The notes beneath the pieces were generated by a model that saw nothing but the letters and a program-made list of their open reading frames with translations, had not been told where the DNA came from and did not search any database. Source: Salinisphaera sp052044135 (GTDB lineage: Bacteria; Pseudomonadota; Gammaproteobacteria; Nevskiales; Salinisphaeraceae). From it: a DNA stretch of 64,000 nucleotides. Where the stretch lies: contig NZ_JBQDYF010000005.1 of NCBI RefSeq assembly GCF_052044135.1, positions 62,001 through 126,000 of the forward strand. Reading direction: 5' to 3'. This document shows positions 44,654-52,917 of this stretch, piece after piece. Position 1 is the first letter of the stretch. Each line of letters starts with the position of its first letter. Made by a program: the position numbers and the translations under genes.

Positions 44654-44688
44654 CGTTAAGCTAAGCTCAACGCTCGCATTCCTATAGT
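44654..44688 (+). promoter_or_regulatory. Putative operator and -10 box for the MarR-type gene
   Basis: CGTTAAGC-TAA-GCTCAACG (44654-44672) is an inverted repeat matching at 7 of 8 arm positions, the kind of site MarR proteins bind. TATAGT at 44683-44688 is a plausible -10 box about 30 nt before marR. The assignment is by position and symmetry only. Confidence 0.45.
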
Positions 44689-44719
44689 ATTCATTCCGAG
44701 GGACAGGGACCATCAGTCG

Positions 44720-45211
44720 ATGAAACGTCGATCCGAACAGAAAGACCCTTCGTTGGGCAATCATCTGCCGGCTACATGCCCGTCGGCTGAAGCGCTCGAA
44801 TATGAACTGGCCTTTCTCGTGCGCCGGATGGAGGCACTGCGGCGGCGGTTCCACTACGGCCTGGAACGGGCGCACTACCTCCTGCTGATCCTGCTCGAGC
44901 GCAACGACCGCCAGTCGGTGGGGGCTCTGGCGGATCAGGTGAATCTCGACGCCTCGACGGTGACGCGTCAGGTTGCAGCGATGAAAAACGCGGGATTGGT
45001 GGAAAAGCACGACAATCCCGACGATCGCCGGGGTGGCTTCGTCACGATTACCGAAGCCGGCCGGGATGCCGCGGCCGAGGTGCGCGGACGGCGCCTGGAA
45101 CGGGTGGAGGAGGGCTTCAAGAACTGGTCCGAGGAGGACCGGCGGGAGTTCGCGCGCTTGACTGCGCGTTACAACGACCAGCTTCGCGACATGCTCAACG
45201 CGGAAGACTAG
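44720..45211 (+). CDS. MarR-family transcriptional regulator
   Basis: 163 residues. The winged-helix core runs from ALRRRFHYGLERAHYLLLIL (about 40-59) through the recognition helix LADQVNLDASTVTRQVAAM (about 73-91) to the wing NPDDRRGGFVTIT (102-114), with DRR typical of MarR. Ligand unknown. Divergent from the hydroxyacid dehydrogenase with 164 bp between them. Its stop lies in CTAGGGCC, which resembles only the first eight bases of the MITE-like ends. Confidence 0.9.
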   Translation: MKRRSEQKDPSLGNHLPATCPSAEALEYELAFLVRRMEALRRRFHYGLERAHYLLLILLERNDRQSVGALADQVNLDASTVTRQVAAMKNAGLVEKHDNPDDRRGGFVTITEAGRDAAAEVRGRRLERVEEGFKNWSEEDRREFARLTARYNDQLRDMLNAED

Positions 45212-45383
45212 GGCCGGGGTTGGCCGCCGTCTCAGGCGATGCCGCACGGCGATCAAGCCCGGTAGCGCCGGATAGGCCCGCCCGCGCCATCGCTGAGGTA
45301 GGCGCGGCCCGCGATAACCCGCCAGCTTCCGGCGCGCCGCGTGACTGCAACCGGCGCTGGCGCCAGACCTCGCTGTCGAATGC

Positions 45384-45407
45384 AAAACCCGGCTTCGGCC
45401 GGGTTTT
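45384..45407. terminator. Bidirectional intrinsic terminator between marR and metF
   Basis: AAAACCCGGC-TTCG-GCCGGGTTTT: perfect 10-bp arms with a UUCG tetraloop and A/T tails on both sides. It serves metF (minus) and could also end marR transcription (plus). Confidence 0.9.
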
Positions 45408-45430
45408 CCACCTGGGCTTGCCGGCGCGGC

Positions 45431-46303
45431 TCAGGCGGCGTGGTGCGCGCTCGGGCCCGGCAGTTTGAGATCGTGCCATAGCGTGACCGTCGGCTCGGCC
45501 TTGTTGAGCGCGTAGAAGTGCAGCCCGGGCGCGCCGCCGGCGAGCAGACGCTCGCAGAGCCGGCCGATCAGGTCGCGGCTGAAGGCCTGCACCGACGCGG
45601 TGTCGTCGCCGTAGGACTCCATCTTCTGGCGGACCCAGCGTGGAATGTCGGCGCCGCACATGGCCGAAAAGCGCGAGATCTGGCCGAAATCGTTGATCGG
45701 CATGATGCCGGGCACGATCGGGATATCGACGCCCTTGGCCGCCACCTCGTCGCAGAAGTTGAAATAGGCGTCGGCGTTGAAGAAGTATTGCGTGATCGCG
45801 GAGTCGGCGCCGGCCCTGACCTTGCGCACGAAGTTGTCGACATCCTCGGCCGGCGAGGGCGCGGCCGGATGATATTCCGGATAGGCGCCGACCTCGAGAT
45901 GGAAATCGTTGCCGTGGCGCTGCTTGATGAAGGCCACCAGCTCGTTGGCGTAATTGAACACGCCGGGCTTGTCCATGCCGTCGGGCAGATCGCCGCGCAG
46001 CGCGACGATGCGCTTCACGCCGGCGGCCTTGTAGTTGTCCAGCAACTCGCCGATCGATGCCTTTGTGCCTTCGATGCACGACAGATGCGGCGCGGCCGGC
46101 CGGCCGGTGATCTGCATGGCCTTCTTGACCGTTTCCAGCGTGCCGGAGCGAGTGGTGCCGCCGGCGCCGAAGGTCACCGAGAAAAAGGCGGGGTGCAGTT
46201 CGGCGAGCGCTTCCAGCGCCTGCTCAAGTCGTGCCTCGCCCTTCGGCCCCTTGGGCGGGAACAGCTCGATGGAGAAATCGTTGTGCGAGACATCATGGCT
46301 CAT
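45431..46303 (-). CDS. metF: 5,10-methylenetetrahydrofolate reductase
   Basis: FAD enzyme producing 5-methyl-THF for methionine synthase. 290 residues, TIM barrel. FSIELFPPKGP near 10-20 includes the catalytic glutamate; SVTFGAGGTTRSGT near 42-55, LSCIEG near 75-80, VALRGDLPDG near 102-111 and ITQYFFNADAYFNFCDE near 168-184 match. ATG 46303 follows GGGGGAGA. It lies downstream of ahcY but behind a terminator, so it may have its own promoter. Together with metK and ahcY it covers the methyl cycle. Confidence 0.96.
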   Translation of the reverse strand: MSHDVSHNDFSIELFPPKGPKGEARLEQALEALAELHPAFFSVTFGAGGTTRSGTLETVKKAMQITGRPAAPHLSCIEGTKASIGELLDNYKAAGVKRIVALRGDLPDGMDKPGVFNYANELVAFIKQRHGNDFHLEVGAYPEYHPAAPSPAEDVDNFVRKVRAGADSAITQYFFNADAYFNFCDEVAAKGVDIPIVPGIMPINDFGQISRFSAMCGADIPRWVRQKMESYGDDTASVQAFSRDLIGRLCERLLAGGAPGLHFYALNKAEPTVTLWHDLKLPGPSAHHAA

Positions 46304-46352
46304 GGCGTCTCCCCCTGTTGTCTGTGGCGCGGTGGCGCCGATCATGGTGCAC

Positions 46353-46387
46353 AAAAAAACCCGGCCCACGCGGGCCGCGGGCCGGGT
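46353..46387 (-). terminator. Intrinsic terminator after ahcY
   Basis: On the minus strand ACCCGGCCC and GGGCCGGGT form a 9-bp GC-rich stem followed by seven T. It starts 35 bp after the ahcY stop and precedes metF, so ahcY and metF are at least partly separate transcripts. Confidence 0.9.
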
Positions 46388-46421
46388 CTTCCAGACCTAG
46401 ATACGGCCTTCCATCACGCGC

Positions 46422-47843
46422 TTAGTAGCGGTAGTGATCCGGCTTGTACGGGCCCTCGACCGGCACGCCGAGATAGTCGGCCTGATCCTTCGTGAGCTGG
46501 GTCAGCTTGGCGTTGACCCGCGCCAGATGCAGGGCTGCGACCTTTTCGTCCAGATGCTTGGGCAGCACGTACACGTCGTTCTGGTACCGATCGCGATGGT
46601 TCCAGAGCTCGATCTGGGCCAGCACCTGGTTGGTGAACGAGTTCGACATCACGTAGCTCGGATGGCCCGTGGCGCAACCCAGGTTCACCAGACGGCCCTC
46701 GGCCAGCAGGATGATCTTCTTGCCGTCGGGGAAGGTGATGTGATCCACCTGTGGCTTGATCTCTTCCCACTCGTACTGACGCAGGGCGGCGACATCGATT
46801 TCGTTGTCGAAGTGACCGATGTTGCACACGATCGCTTCGTTCTTCATGCGCTTCAGGTGATCGTGGTTGATCACGTGATAGTTGCCGGTCGCGGTGACGA
46901 AGATATCGGCCTGCTCGACCACGCCCGGGTCTTCCAGATCCACCACGCGCAGGCCTTCCATGGCCGCCTGCAGGGCATTGATCGGGTCGATTTCGGTCAC
47001 GCACACGGTCGCACCCAGCCCGCGCAGCGACTGCACGCTGCCCTTGCCGACATCGCCGTAGCCGCAGACGATGGCGACCTTGCCGGCCACCATCACGTCG
47101 GTGGCGCGCTTGATGCCGTCGACCAGCGATTCACGACAGCCGTAGAGGTTGTCGAACTTGGACTTGGTGACCGAGTCGTTGACGTTGATCGCCGGGAAGG
47201 TGAGCCCGCCCTGCTTGGCCAGGTGATACAGGCGATGCACGCCGGTGGTGGTCTCTTCCGAGACGCCGGTGATGGCCTTGCCGAGCTTCTTGTAGAAGTC
47301 CGGCTGTTCAGCCAGGCGCTTCTTCATCACCTTGAACAGCGCTTTTTCCTCGTCCGAACCGGGGTTATCGAGCAGGGACGGGTCGTCGGTGGCCTTGACG
47401 CCGAAGGTGGCCAGCGTGGTGGCATCGCCGCCGTCGTCCAGGATCAGGTTGGGCAGGCCGCCGTCGTGCCAGTCCATGATGGCATGGGCGTATTCCCAGT
47501 ATTCCTCGGCCGTCTCGCCCTTGTAGGCATAGACCGGGATGCCGGATTCGGCGATCGCCGCGGCGGCATGGTCCTGGGTCGAGAACACGTTGCAGGAGGC
47601 CCAGCGCACCTCGGCACCGAGGGCCACGAGGGTTTCGATCAGCACGGCCGTCTGGATGGTCATGTGCAGCGAGCCGGCGATGCGCGCGCCCTTGAGCGGC
47701 TGATCCTTGCCGTATTCCTCGCGCAGGGCCACCAGGCCCGGCATTTCGGTTTCGGCGATGTCGATCTCGCGCCGGCCCCACGGGGCCAGGCTGATATCGG
47801 CAATCTTGTAATCTTCTTTGAGCTGTTCGGCAGGGCTACTCAT
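46422..47843 (-). CDS. ahcY: S-adenosylhomocysteine hydrolase
   Basis: Reversibly splits S-adenosylhomocysteine to adenosine and homocysteine, relieving product inhibition of methyltransferases. 473 residues, the longer bacterial type. GSLHMTIQTAVLIETL near 57-72, HDGGLPNLILDDGGDATTLA near 125-144, the NAD loop CGYGDVGKGSVQSLRGLGA near 259-277 and the C-terminal KPDHYRY are signatures. An AGGAA site precedes the ATG. The 99-bp gap after metK contains notable secondary structure. Confidence 0.98.
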   Translation of the reverse strand: MSSPAEQLKEDYKIADISLAPWGRREIDIAETEMPGLVALREEYGKDQPLKGARIAGSLHMTIQTAVLIETLVALGAEVRWASCNVFSTQDHAAAAIAESGIPVYAYKGETAEEYWEYAHAIMDWHDGGLPNLILDDGGDATTLATFGVKATDDPSLLDNPGSDEEKALFKVMKKRLAEQPDFYKKLGKAITGVSEETTTGVHRLYHLAKQGGLTFPAINVNDSVTKSKFDNLYGCRESLVDGIKRATDVMVAGKVAIVCGYGDVGKGSVQSLRGLGATVCVTEIDPINALQAAMEGLRVVDLEDPGVVEQADIFVTATGNYHVINHDHLKRMKNEAIVCNIGHFDNEIDVAALRQYEWEEIKPQVDHITFPDGKKIILLAEGRLVNLGCATGHPSYVMSNSFTNQVLAQIELWNHRDRYQNDVYVLPKHLDEKVAALHLARVNAKLTQLTKDQADYLGVPVEGPYKPDHYRY

Positions 47844-47942
47844 CGATTCGTTCCTGTCGTTGAAATCGGTTCATGGCGTCGGCCAACCGGAGCGCCGGCC
47901 GACGGGCGCGAAAAATTCGCGCGGATTGGCGTCGGGCGGATA
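47844..47942 (-). promoter_or_regulatory. Structured metK-ahcY spacer, possible leader switch
   Basis: On the minus strand the segment CCGTCGGCC can pair with an upstream CCCGACG or a downstream GGCCGACG (8-bp stem at 47877-47904), two exclusive choices. A GCGCGAA-TTT-TTCGCGC hairpin (47906-47922) lies between. I do not see the known SAH riboswitch consensus. An unrecognised cis-regulatory RNA is possible; GC-rich coincidence is the alternative. Confidence 0.4.
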
Positions 47943-49112
47943 CTAGGCCGCCTGAATGCCGGAATCGTCGGCCAGCGCGGCCGCCTTGTCGGTACGCTCC
48001 CAGGGCAGATCCAGATCCGCGCGGCCGAAGTGGCCGTAGGCGGCCGTCGGCGCATAGATCGGGCGCTGCAGGTCGAGCATCTTGAGGATGCCGTAGGGGC
48101 GCAGGTCGAAATGATTGCGGATGAGCTGGGTCATCTTCTCGTCGTCGACCTTGCCGGTGCCGAAGGTCTCGACCCAGATCGAGGTCGGCTCGGCCACGCC
48201 GATGGCATACGACAGCGCGACTTCGCACTTGGAGGCCAGTCCGGCGGCGACCACGTTCTTGGCCACGTAGCGCGCGGCATAGGCGGCACTGCGGTCGACC
48301 TTGGACGGATCCTTGCCGGAGAAGGCGCCGCCGCCGTGGCGGGCCATGCCGCCGTAGGTGTCGACGATGATCTTGCGCCCGGTCAGGCCGGCATCGCCCA
48401 GCGGACCGCCGGTGACGAAGTTGCCGGTCGGGTTGATGTGCACGGTCGGGTTGTCGGTGAGCATGTTGCCGATGACCGGCTTGATGATGTGCTCGTGCAC
48501 CGCTTCCTTGAGATCGGCCTGCGAGATCTCCGGATTGTGCTGGGTCGACAGCACCACGGCGTTGATCGCGCTCGGCTTGCCATCCTCGTATTCGAAGGTG
48601 ACCTGCGATTTGGCATCCGGACGCAGCCAGGGCAGCGTGCCATCGGCCAGCAGTTCGGACTGCTTGCGCACCAGACGATGGGCATAGGTGATCGGCGCCG
48701 GCATGAGAACGTCGGTTTCGTTGCAGGCATAACCGAACATCAGGCCCTGGTCGCCCGCGCCCTGTTCTTCCGGAGCGGCCCGCTCCACGCCCTGGTTGAT
48801 GTCGGCCGACTGCTCGCCGAGCACATTCATGACGGCACAGGTATCGGCGTCGAAGCCCATGTCGGAGCTGGTGTAGCCGATCTTGCGGATCGTGTCGCGC
48901 ACGATGCTCTCGACCGGAATGCTGACCGGCCTGGATGTCTTGATCTCGCCGAAGACCATGACGAAGCCGGTCTTGGTCGCGGTTTCGCAGGCGACCTTGG
49001 CGGTCGGATCCTGCGCGAGATAGGCGTCGAGAATGGCGTCGGAGACCTGGTCCGACAGTTTGTCGGGATGGCCGCCGGTGACCGATTCGGAAGTAAACAG
49101 GGTACGGCTCAT
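47943..49112 (-). CDS. metK: S-adenosylmethionine synthetase
   Basis: Makes S-adenosylmethionine from ATP and methionine. 389 residues. GHPDKLSDQ near 14-22, GAGDQGLMFGYAC near 118-130 (including the ATP-site GDQG), GRKIIVDTYGG near 250-260 and the P-loop-like GGGAFSGKDPSKVDRSAAY near 264-282 are invariant family blocks. ATG 49112 gives the usual MSRTLFTSES start; an in-frame ATG 18 bases upstream lies in the palindrome and lacks a ribosome site. First gene of the SAM-cycle run. Confidence 0.98.
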   Translation of the reverse strand: MSRTLFTSESVTGGHPDKLSDQVSDAILDAYLAQDPTAKVACETATKTGFVMVFGEIKTSRPVSIPVESIVRDTIRKIGYTSSDMGFDADTCAVMNVLGEQSADINQGVERAAPEEQGAGDQGLMFGYACNETDVLMPAPITYAHRLVRKQSELLADGTLPWLRPDAKSQVTFEYEDGKPSAINAVVLSTQHNPEISQADLKEAVHEHIIKPVIGNMLTDNPTVHINPTGNFVTGGPLGDAGLTGRKIIVDTYGGMARHGGGAFSGKDPSKVDRSAAYAARYVAKNVVAAGLASKCEVALSYAIGVAEPTSIWVETFGTGKVDDEKMTQLIRNHFDLRPYGILKMLDLQRPIYAPTAAYGHFGRADLDLPWERTDKAAALADDSGIQAA

Positions 49113-49126
49113 AGGACTATATCTCT

Positions 49127-49152
49127 CCATCCGGATATCCGGATGGACTATA
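49127..49152 (-). promoter_or_regulatory. metK promoter -10 box with adjoining 20-bp perfect palindrome
   Basis: CCATCCGGAT-ATCCGGATGG at 49127-49146 is perfectly symmetric, and TATAGT at 49147-49152 (minus) abuts it upstream. A repressor bound there would cover the transcription start. It does not resemble the MetJ box (AGACGTCT). In some proteobacteria the ArsR-type SahR controls metK/ahcY/metF genes; linkage here is speculation. Confidence 0.6.
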
Positions 49153-49196
49153 CGTCATCTATGGCCGCGATGCTACCGCCGTCGACGCAGCCCGGC

Positions 49197-49250
49197 GGAC
49201 ACGATGCCGGGCCGCGGTCCGGCGTCGCGTGAAACGGCAACAGGCCCTAG
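49197..49250 (+). mobile_element. MITE-like family, end fragment (copy 3)
   Basis: From GACACGAT to the terminal CTAG, this matches the right end of copy 2 without gaps; GGCGTCGCGTGAAACGGCAA and the following CAGGCCCTA are identical. The rest of the element is absent. It sits between the divergent metK and thioredoxin-fold genes, upstream of both promoters. Confidence 0.8.
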
Positions 49251-49286
49251 ACTGGCGGCATTCATTCCCCGACTGAAAAGCCGACC

Positions 49287-49850
49287 ATGGCATTGACCGA
49301 TTCCACCATGATGCCGCTGGGTACCCCCGCGCCCGATTTCGCGTTGCCGGATGCCGTTTCGGGCAAGACCAGGACATTCGCCGATGTGGCCGGCGAGCGC
49401 GGCACGCTGGTGATGTTCATCTGCAATCATTGCCCATACGTGATTCATATCGCGCGCGAGCTTGCCGCAGTGGCCGCCGAATACGACCCCAGGGGCATCG
49501 GTTTCGTGGCGATTTCGTCCAACGATGTGAACGAGCGCCCGGAGGACGGCCCGGCGTACATGCGCGAATTCGCCGACCAATACAACTTCATCTTCCCGTA
49601 TCTTTACGACGAGACGCAGGAAGTGGCCCGTGCCTACGACGCGGTCTGCACGCCCGATTTCTTCCTGTTCGACGCCCATGGCAAGTGTGCCTATCGCGGC
49701 CAGTTCGATGCCTCGCGCCCGAAATCGGCCGAGCCGGTGACCGGCGCCGACATGCGCGCCTCGCTGGACGCGGTGCTGGAAGGCGACCCGATTCCCGAGG
49801 AGGCCCAGGTGCCGAGCCAGGGCTGTTCCATCAAGTGGAAGGCCGCCTGA
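49287..49850 (+). CDS. Thioredoxin-fold AhpC/TSA-like protein
   Basis: 187 residues. MALTDSTMMPLGTPAPDFAL leads into a peroxiredoxin/thioredoxin fold; the redox pair is CNHC (Cys46 and Cys49) in MFICNHCPYVIH. Downstream blocks are GFVAISSNDVNERPEDGP, YLYDETQEVARAYDAVCTPD and FLFDAHGKCAYRGQFD. This matches a bacterial family annotated as thioredoxin-like or peroxiredoxin-related; the physiological substrate is unknown. No signal peptide, so cytosolic. Divergent from metK. Confidence 0.9.
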   Translation: MALTDSTMMPLGTPAPDFALPDAVSGKTRTFADVAGERGTLVMFICNHCPYVIHIARELAAVAAEYDPRGIGFVAISSNDVNERPEDGPAYMREFADQYNFIFPYLYDETQEVARAYDAVCTPDFFLFDAHGKCAYRGQFDASRPKSAEPVTGADMRASLDAVLEGDPIPEEAQVPSQGCSIKWKAA

Positions 49851-49974
49851 GGCCAGCCATGAGCCACCGGCACGGTTTCCAGCGCCTCCGGGCAGTGTTG
49901 CCCACGGCATTGCAGCCAGCGACATTCGCCCCGGCGCCTGAGGGGCGCATAACCGACCGTGCCAGAATAGACGC

Positions 49975-50628
49975 ATGAGCGCTGTCAACTCTGCCAGGAC
50001 GGGCCGTGGCCGGGCCTATGCCGGCCGCAGCTGCGCGGAGCGCCGCGAGACCCGCCGGGCGGCGCTGATTGCGGCCGGCGTCGAGGTGTTCGGTCGCGAC
50101 GGGTTCCGCGGTGCCACGGTCAAGGCGATCTGCCGTGAGGCGGGGCTCACCGAGCGCTATTTCTATGAGTCGTTCGCCAACAGCGAGGCATTGTTTGCGG
50201 CGGTCTACAAATCGCTGATCGCCGCCGTCGAGGCCGAGATGATCGCCGCGATCGAAGCTGCGCCGGCCGAGGCGGAAGCGACCGCGCGCGCCGGCCTGCG
50301 CGTCTATTTTCGGCATATGGCCGATCCAAGGATTGCGCGCATCGTGCTGATCGAGATTTTCGGCATCAGTGCCGAGATCGATCGGACCTATCGTGCGGTC
50401 ACGCTGAACTTCGCGCGTCTGACCGAGGACCTCACGGCCCGCCTGTTCGACGTGGCGGCGATCACGGCCGGCGCCGACAGCCGGCTGCTGTCCATGGGGC
50501 TGGTCGGCTCGACCATCCATATCGCCATGTACTGGCATCTGAACGGCTATCGCGAGTCGTTCGAGACCGTGGTCGAGTCGGCGCTGCGGCTGTATCTGGC
50601 GATGGCGGGCAACGCGCCGGCCGGCTGA
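49975..50628 (+). CDS. TetR-family transcriptional regulator
   Basis: 217 residues. A basic N-terminus (RGRAYAGRSCAERRETRRAA) leads into the helix-turn-helix VFGRDGFRGATVKAICREAG followed by LTERYFYESFANSEALFAAVY (about 38-78). The ligand domain is Ala-rich and unassigned. It faces a decayed metal-dependent hydrolase gene 52 bp downstream on the opposite strand. Targets are unknown; the decayed genes beyond may have been its regulon. Confidence 0.88.
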   Translation: MSAVNSARTGRGRAYAGRSCAERRETRRAALIAAGVEVFGRDGFRGATVKAICREAGLTERYFYESFANSEALFAAVYKSLIAAVEAEMIAAIEAAPAEAEATARAGLRVYFRHMADPRIARIVLIEIFGISAEIDRTYRAVTLNFARLTEDLTARLFDVAAITAGADSRLLSMGLVGSTIHIAMYWHLNGYRESFETVVESALRLYLAMAGNAPAG

Positions 50629-50680
50629 TGGGGCGGCCGTGGCGGGCGGCCGGCGCCGTCGACCAGTGTGTCCAGTTCGG

Positions 50681-51373
50681 TCAGCAGGTGGGCATTGTTC
50701 TGCTGCCGGGATGAAAGCTGTATTTGAAGTACGACAGCCACTCCGGAATCATCCGGCGCAGGTAGCCGGGGCGGCCGAAGTTGAAGTTGAGCATCCGGAG
50801 GTGCCCGCGCCATCCTTCGGCGTGGCATTTCGGGTCGGCCCGGCTCATTTGCCAGTAGAAGGCGAACACGATCGGCCAGAACAGGCCCGTGGCGACGATC
50901 ATCGCGCGGCTGCGTTCCAGCCAGTTGCGCGGGCCACGGCCGGTGCGCCGCTCGTACACGTCGTAAGCCACGGCCCTGTGCTCGATTTCCTCCAGTGCGT
51001 GCCAGCGCTACATGCGGGCGTAGTCTTCCTGTGAGCCGGCCAACTGCTCACGATGGTGCAGCAGCATGTGGCCCATCAGCGCGGTGTAGTGTGCCAGCGC
51101 GACGGTTGCCGCCAGCGGCGTGGATTTGGGCGTTTTGTGCTGGATCACGTCGAGCAGACGCCATGTGAACTTGCCGAGCTTGTTGGCAGGCAGGCCGGCG
51201 TCGGTGATGCCGTCGCGATAGCTGCGCACGGCGTCGATGAACATGCGCTCGCCGGCCGGCAACAGCAGCGACAGGGCGTTCATGAACGGGGTCACGTTCG
51301 GGCCCGCGGCATGCCAGTCGCCGATGCGATCGGCCGGGGGGGGCAGGAAATGCAGGTCGCGTCGTTGTGGCAT
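50681..51373 (-). pseudogene. Metal-dependent hydrolase (PF10118-like), interrupted by an amber codon
   Basis: A single reading frame gives about 230 residues, from MPQRRDLHF through NALSLLLPAGERMFIDAVR to RWHALEEIEHRAVAYDVYE and YFKYSFHPG, which resembles the YbcI-like metal-dependent hydrolase family with its HALEEIEH metal motif. TAG at 51010-51008 breaks the frame just before that motif. The family has a hydrophobic or Trp residue there (WRWHALEE), so TGG to TAG is likely. The frame is otherwise open. Either a recent pseudogene or, less likely, a readthrough case or sequencing error. Confidence 0.8.
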
Positions 51374-51453
51374 GACCGGGCCATGGTGCCCGGATGAATC
51401 GCGACCGACTCGATAGTCGGCGGCGGGTGTACTCCTGGCGGGCTCCTCGCGGA

Positions 51454-52020
51454 TCAGCTTGCGATGTCTGTCGCCGCGGCCCGGCGCGTCCGCGGGGCGA
51501 TGTATGCGTCGATCAGCCGGGCCACCTGCGGTGCATGGGTGGCCATCGCCCAGTGGCCGGCATCGATCTCGTCGATCGTGAGATCGTCGACCCGGGCTTT
51601 GGTGCCCGCCACCAGGCCGCGGCCGAAGAAGGGATCTCGAAGTGGCACGATGAAGTGTGCCGGCACGGTCGCCGGTCGTTGTCGCGACCGGGCCAGTCGC
51701 GGCCCGATATTGGCGCGATAAAGCTTGATGCCGTGCCGGCCGTCCTCGCGCCAGGTGGGCGCGACCGCGAGCGTTTCGCCTTCCAGGCGCGCCAGCGTGG
51801 CCGGCCAGCGCCGGGCCGGCACATAGCGCCAGCCCAATGGCGCGAGCCAAGGGAGATCAAACGCGCCGATATACCAGGAACGTCGCATCTGGCGCAGCAA
51901 GGCGCCACGGTCGCGACGCCACTGCCCGCGCAGGCCGTGACCGACATGAGCTTGGCCAGTTCGTAGGCAGAAACCGCGCCCGGCCGGTCCGAACGACCTG
52001 CGCCGCCGGTGCCGGCGGCC
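51454..52020 (-). pseudogene. Alpha/beta hydrolase remnant with internal deletion and frameshift
   Basis: One frame carries the C-terminal half of an epoxide-hydrolase-like protein: RQMRRSWYIGAFDLPWLAPL, LYRANIGPRL, HFIVPLRDPFFG and the terminal histidine motif IDAGHWAMATHAPQVARLI. Just upstream, another frame reads GRSDRPGAVSAYELAKLMS, the usual early segment of the same family. The nucleophile-elbow region (about 60-100 residues) between them is missing and the frame changes. No intact start exists. It is bounded by a MerR gene upstream. Confidence 0.75.
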
Positions 52021-52026
52021 CATGGG

Positions 52027-52821
52027 CTATTCGGCGTCGTGCAGATGGTCGAGCACCTGGGCGAGACGATCGCCCAGGTGCTGGTCCGCGGCTTTCGCCA
52101 TGGCGCGGGCGACTTCCGGCAGCACGGCCATTTCCACCAGTGGCCGAAGACGCCAGATCAGATCGGCGAGCTCCGGCATATCGTCGCCCGGCGGGAGCTG
52201 GCCCTCGCCGTAGCGGTCGAAGACATGATGGGCGACCAGGCGGACCATGGCATCGGAGGCCTGCTCGACGTTCTCGCGCAACTGGGCGACCACGTCGAGC
52301 ATGTCCTCGAGCGGGATGCCGGCCGCGACCAGTTCCGCGCCGGCGTGCAGCATGCGGGGGCTGGGCACGCGGTAGCGCATGCCCTCGGGGCGGATCACCT
52401 CGAGGGCGACTGCCTTGTCCAGTGCCCGTTTGGAGAACTGGCCGCCGAATTTGCGCAGCAGCTGCGGCATGGTCAGATAGTCGGGCAGTTCGTCCGTCCA
52501 GGGGCTGGCGACCGCGGTTTCCAGACCCAGCAGATGGCCGATATCGTTACCCGATTCCCAGCTTTCGATCAGCTCGCCGATATTCGACAGCGTGTAGCCA
52601 CGTTCCAGCAGCCGATTGATGATGCGCAGCCGCGACAGATGGGCATCGTTGTAGATGCCGCGGCGGCCGCGCCGTTCCGGCGGCGGCAGCAGGCCACGAT
52701 CCTGATAGGCGCGGATATTGCGTACGGTCGAACCGGTTTCGCGTGCCAGCGCATCGATCGAGAATTCCTGCGGTGTCTCGTTCGGGCTGTTGCTGTCGAG
52801 AGCGATCGAGGAGCTGTTCAT
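52027..52821 (-). CDS. MerR-family transcriptional regulator
   Basis: About 264 residues. The N-terminal winged helix reads FSIDALARETGSTVRNIRAY then QDRGLLPPPERRGRRGIYND (about 21-60), typical of MerR. The following helix RLRIINRLLERGYTLSNIGEL is the dimer coiled coil. The long C-terminal part (about 170 residues) has no cysteine cluster and is probably a ligand domain. ATG 52821 is chosen; a GTG at 52857 is also in frame. It lies immediately upstream of the hydrolase remnant on the same strand. Confidence 0.88.
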   Translation of the reverse strand: MNSSSIALDSNSPNETPQEFSIDALARETGSTVRNIRAYQDRGLLPPPERRGRRGIYNDAHLSRLRIINRLLERGYTLSNIGELIESWESGNDIGHLLGLETAVASPWTDELPDYLTMPQLLRKFGGQFSKRALDKAVALEVIRPEGMRYRVPSPRMLHAGAELVAAGIPLEDMLDVVAQLRENVEQASDAMVRLVAHHVFDRYGEGQLPPGDDMPELADLIWRLRPLVEMAVLPEVARAMAKAADQHLGDRLAQVLDHLHDAE

Positions 52822-52917
52822 CCTGCCAAGGATAGTCCTCGGCCCGGATCGCGTCACCCGCGGTCGCGCCGTCGTCGGCCGCGGATGCGCGACATGGCGT
52901 TCAGGTCGGCAGCCGGA

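Noticed and set aside
45208..45225. CTAGGGCC at the marR stop as another MITE-like end
   Set aside because: Only the first eight bases agree with the element ends; the sequence then diverges (GGGGTTGG versus TGTTGCCG).
47844..47942. Known SAH riboswitch upstream of ahcY
   Set aside because: The conserved GAGGAGCGCUGC core of that riboswitch is absent, so only an unclassified structured spacer is reported.
46434..49232. A plus-strand open frame of over 900 codons antisense to metK and ahcY
   Set aside because: The opposite strand carries two unmistakable enzymes. Long antisense frames arise from GC-rich codon bias; the antisense translation shows no recognisable domain.
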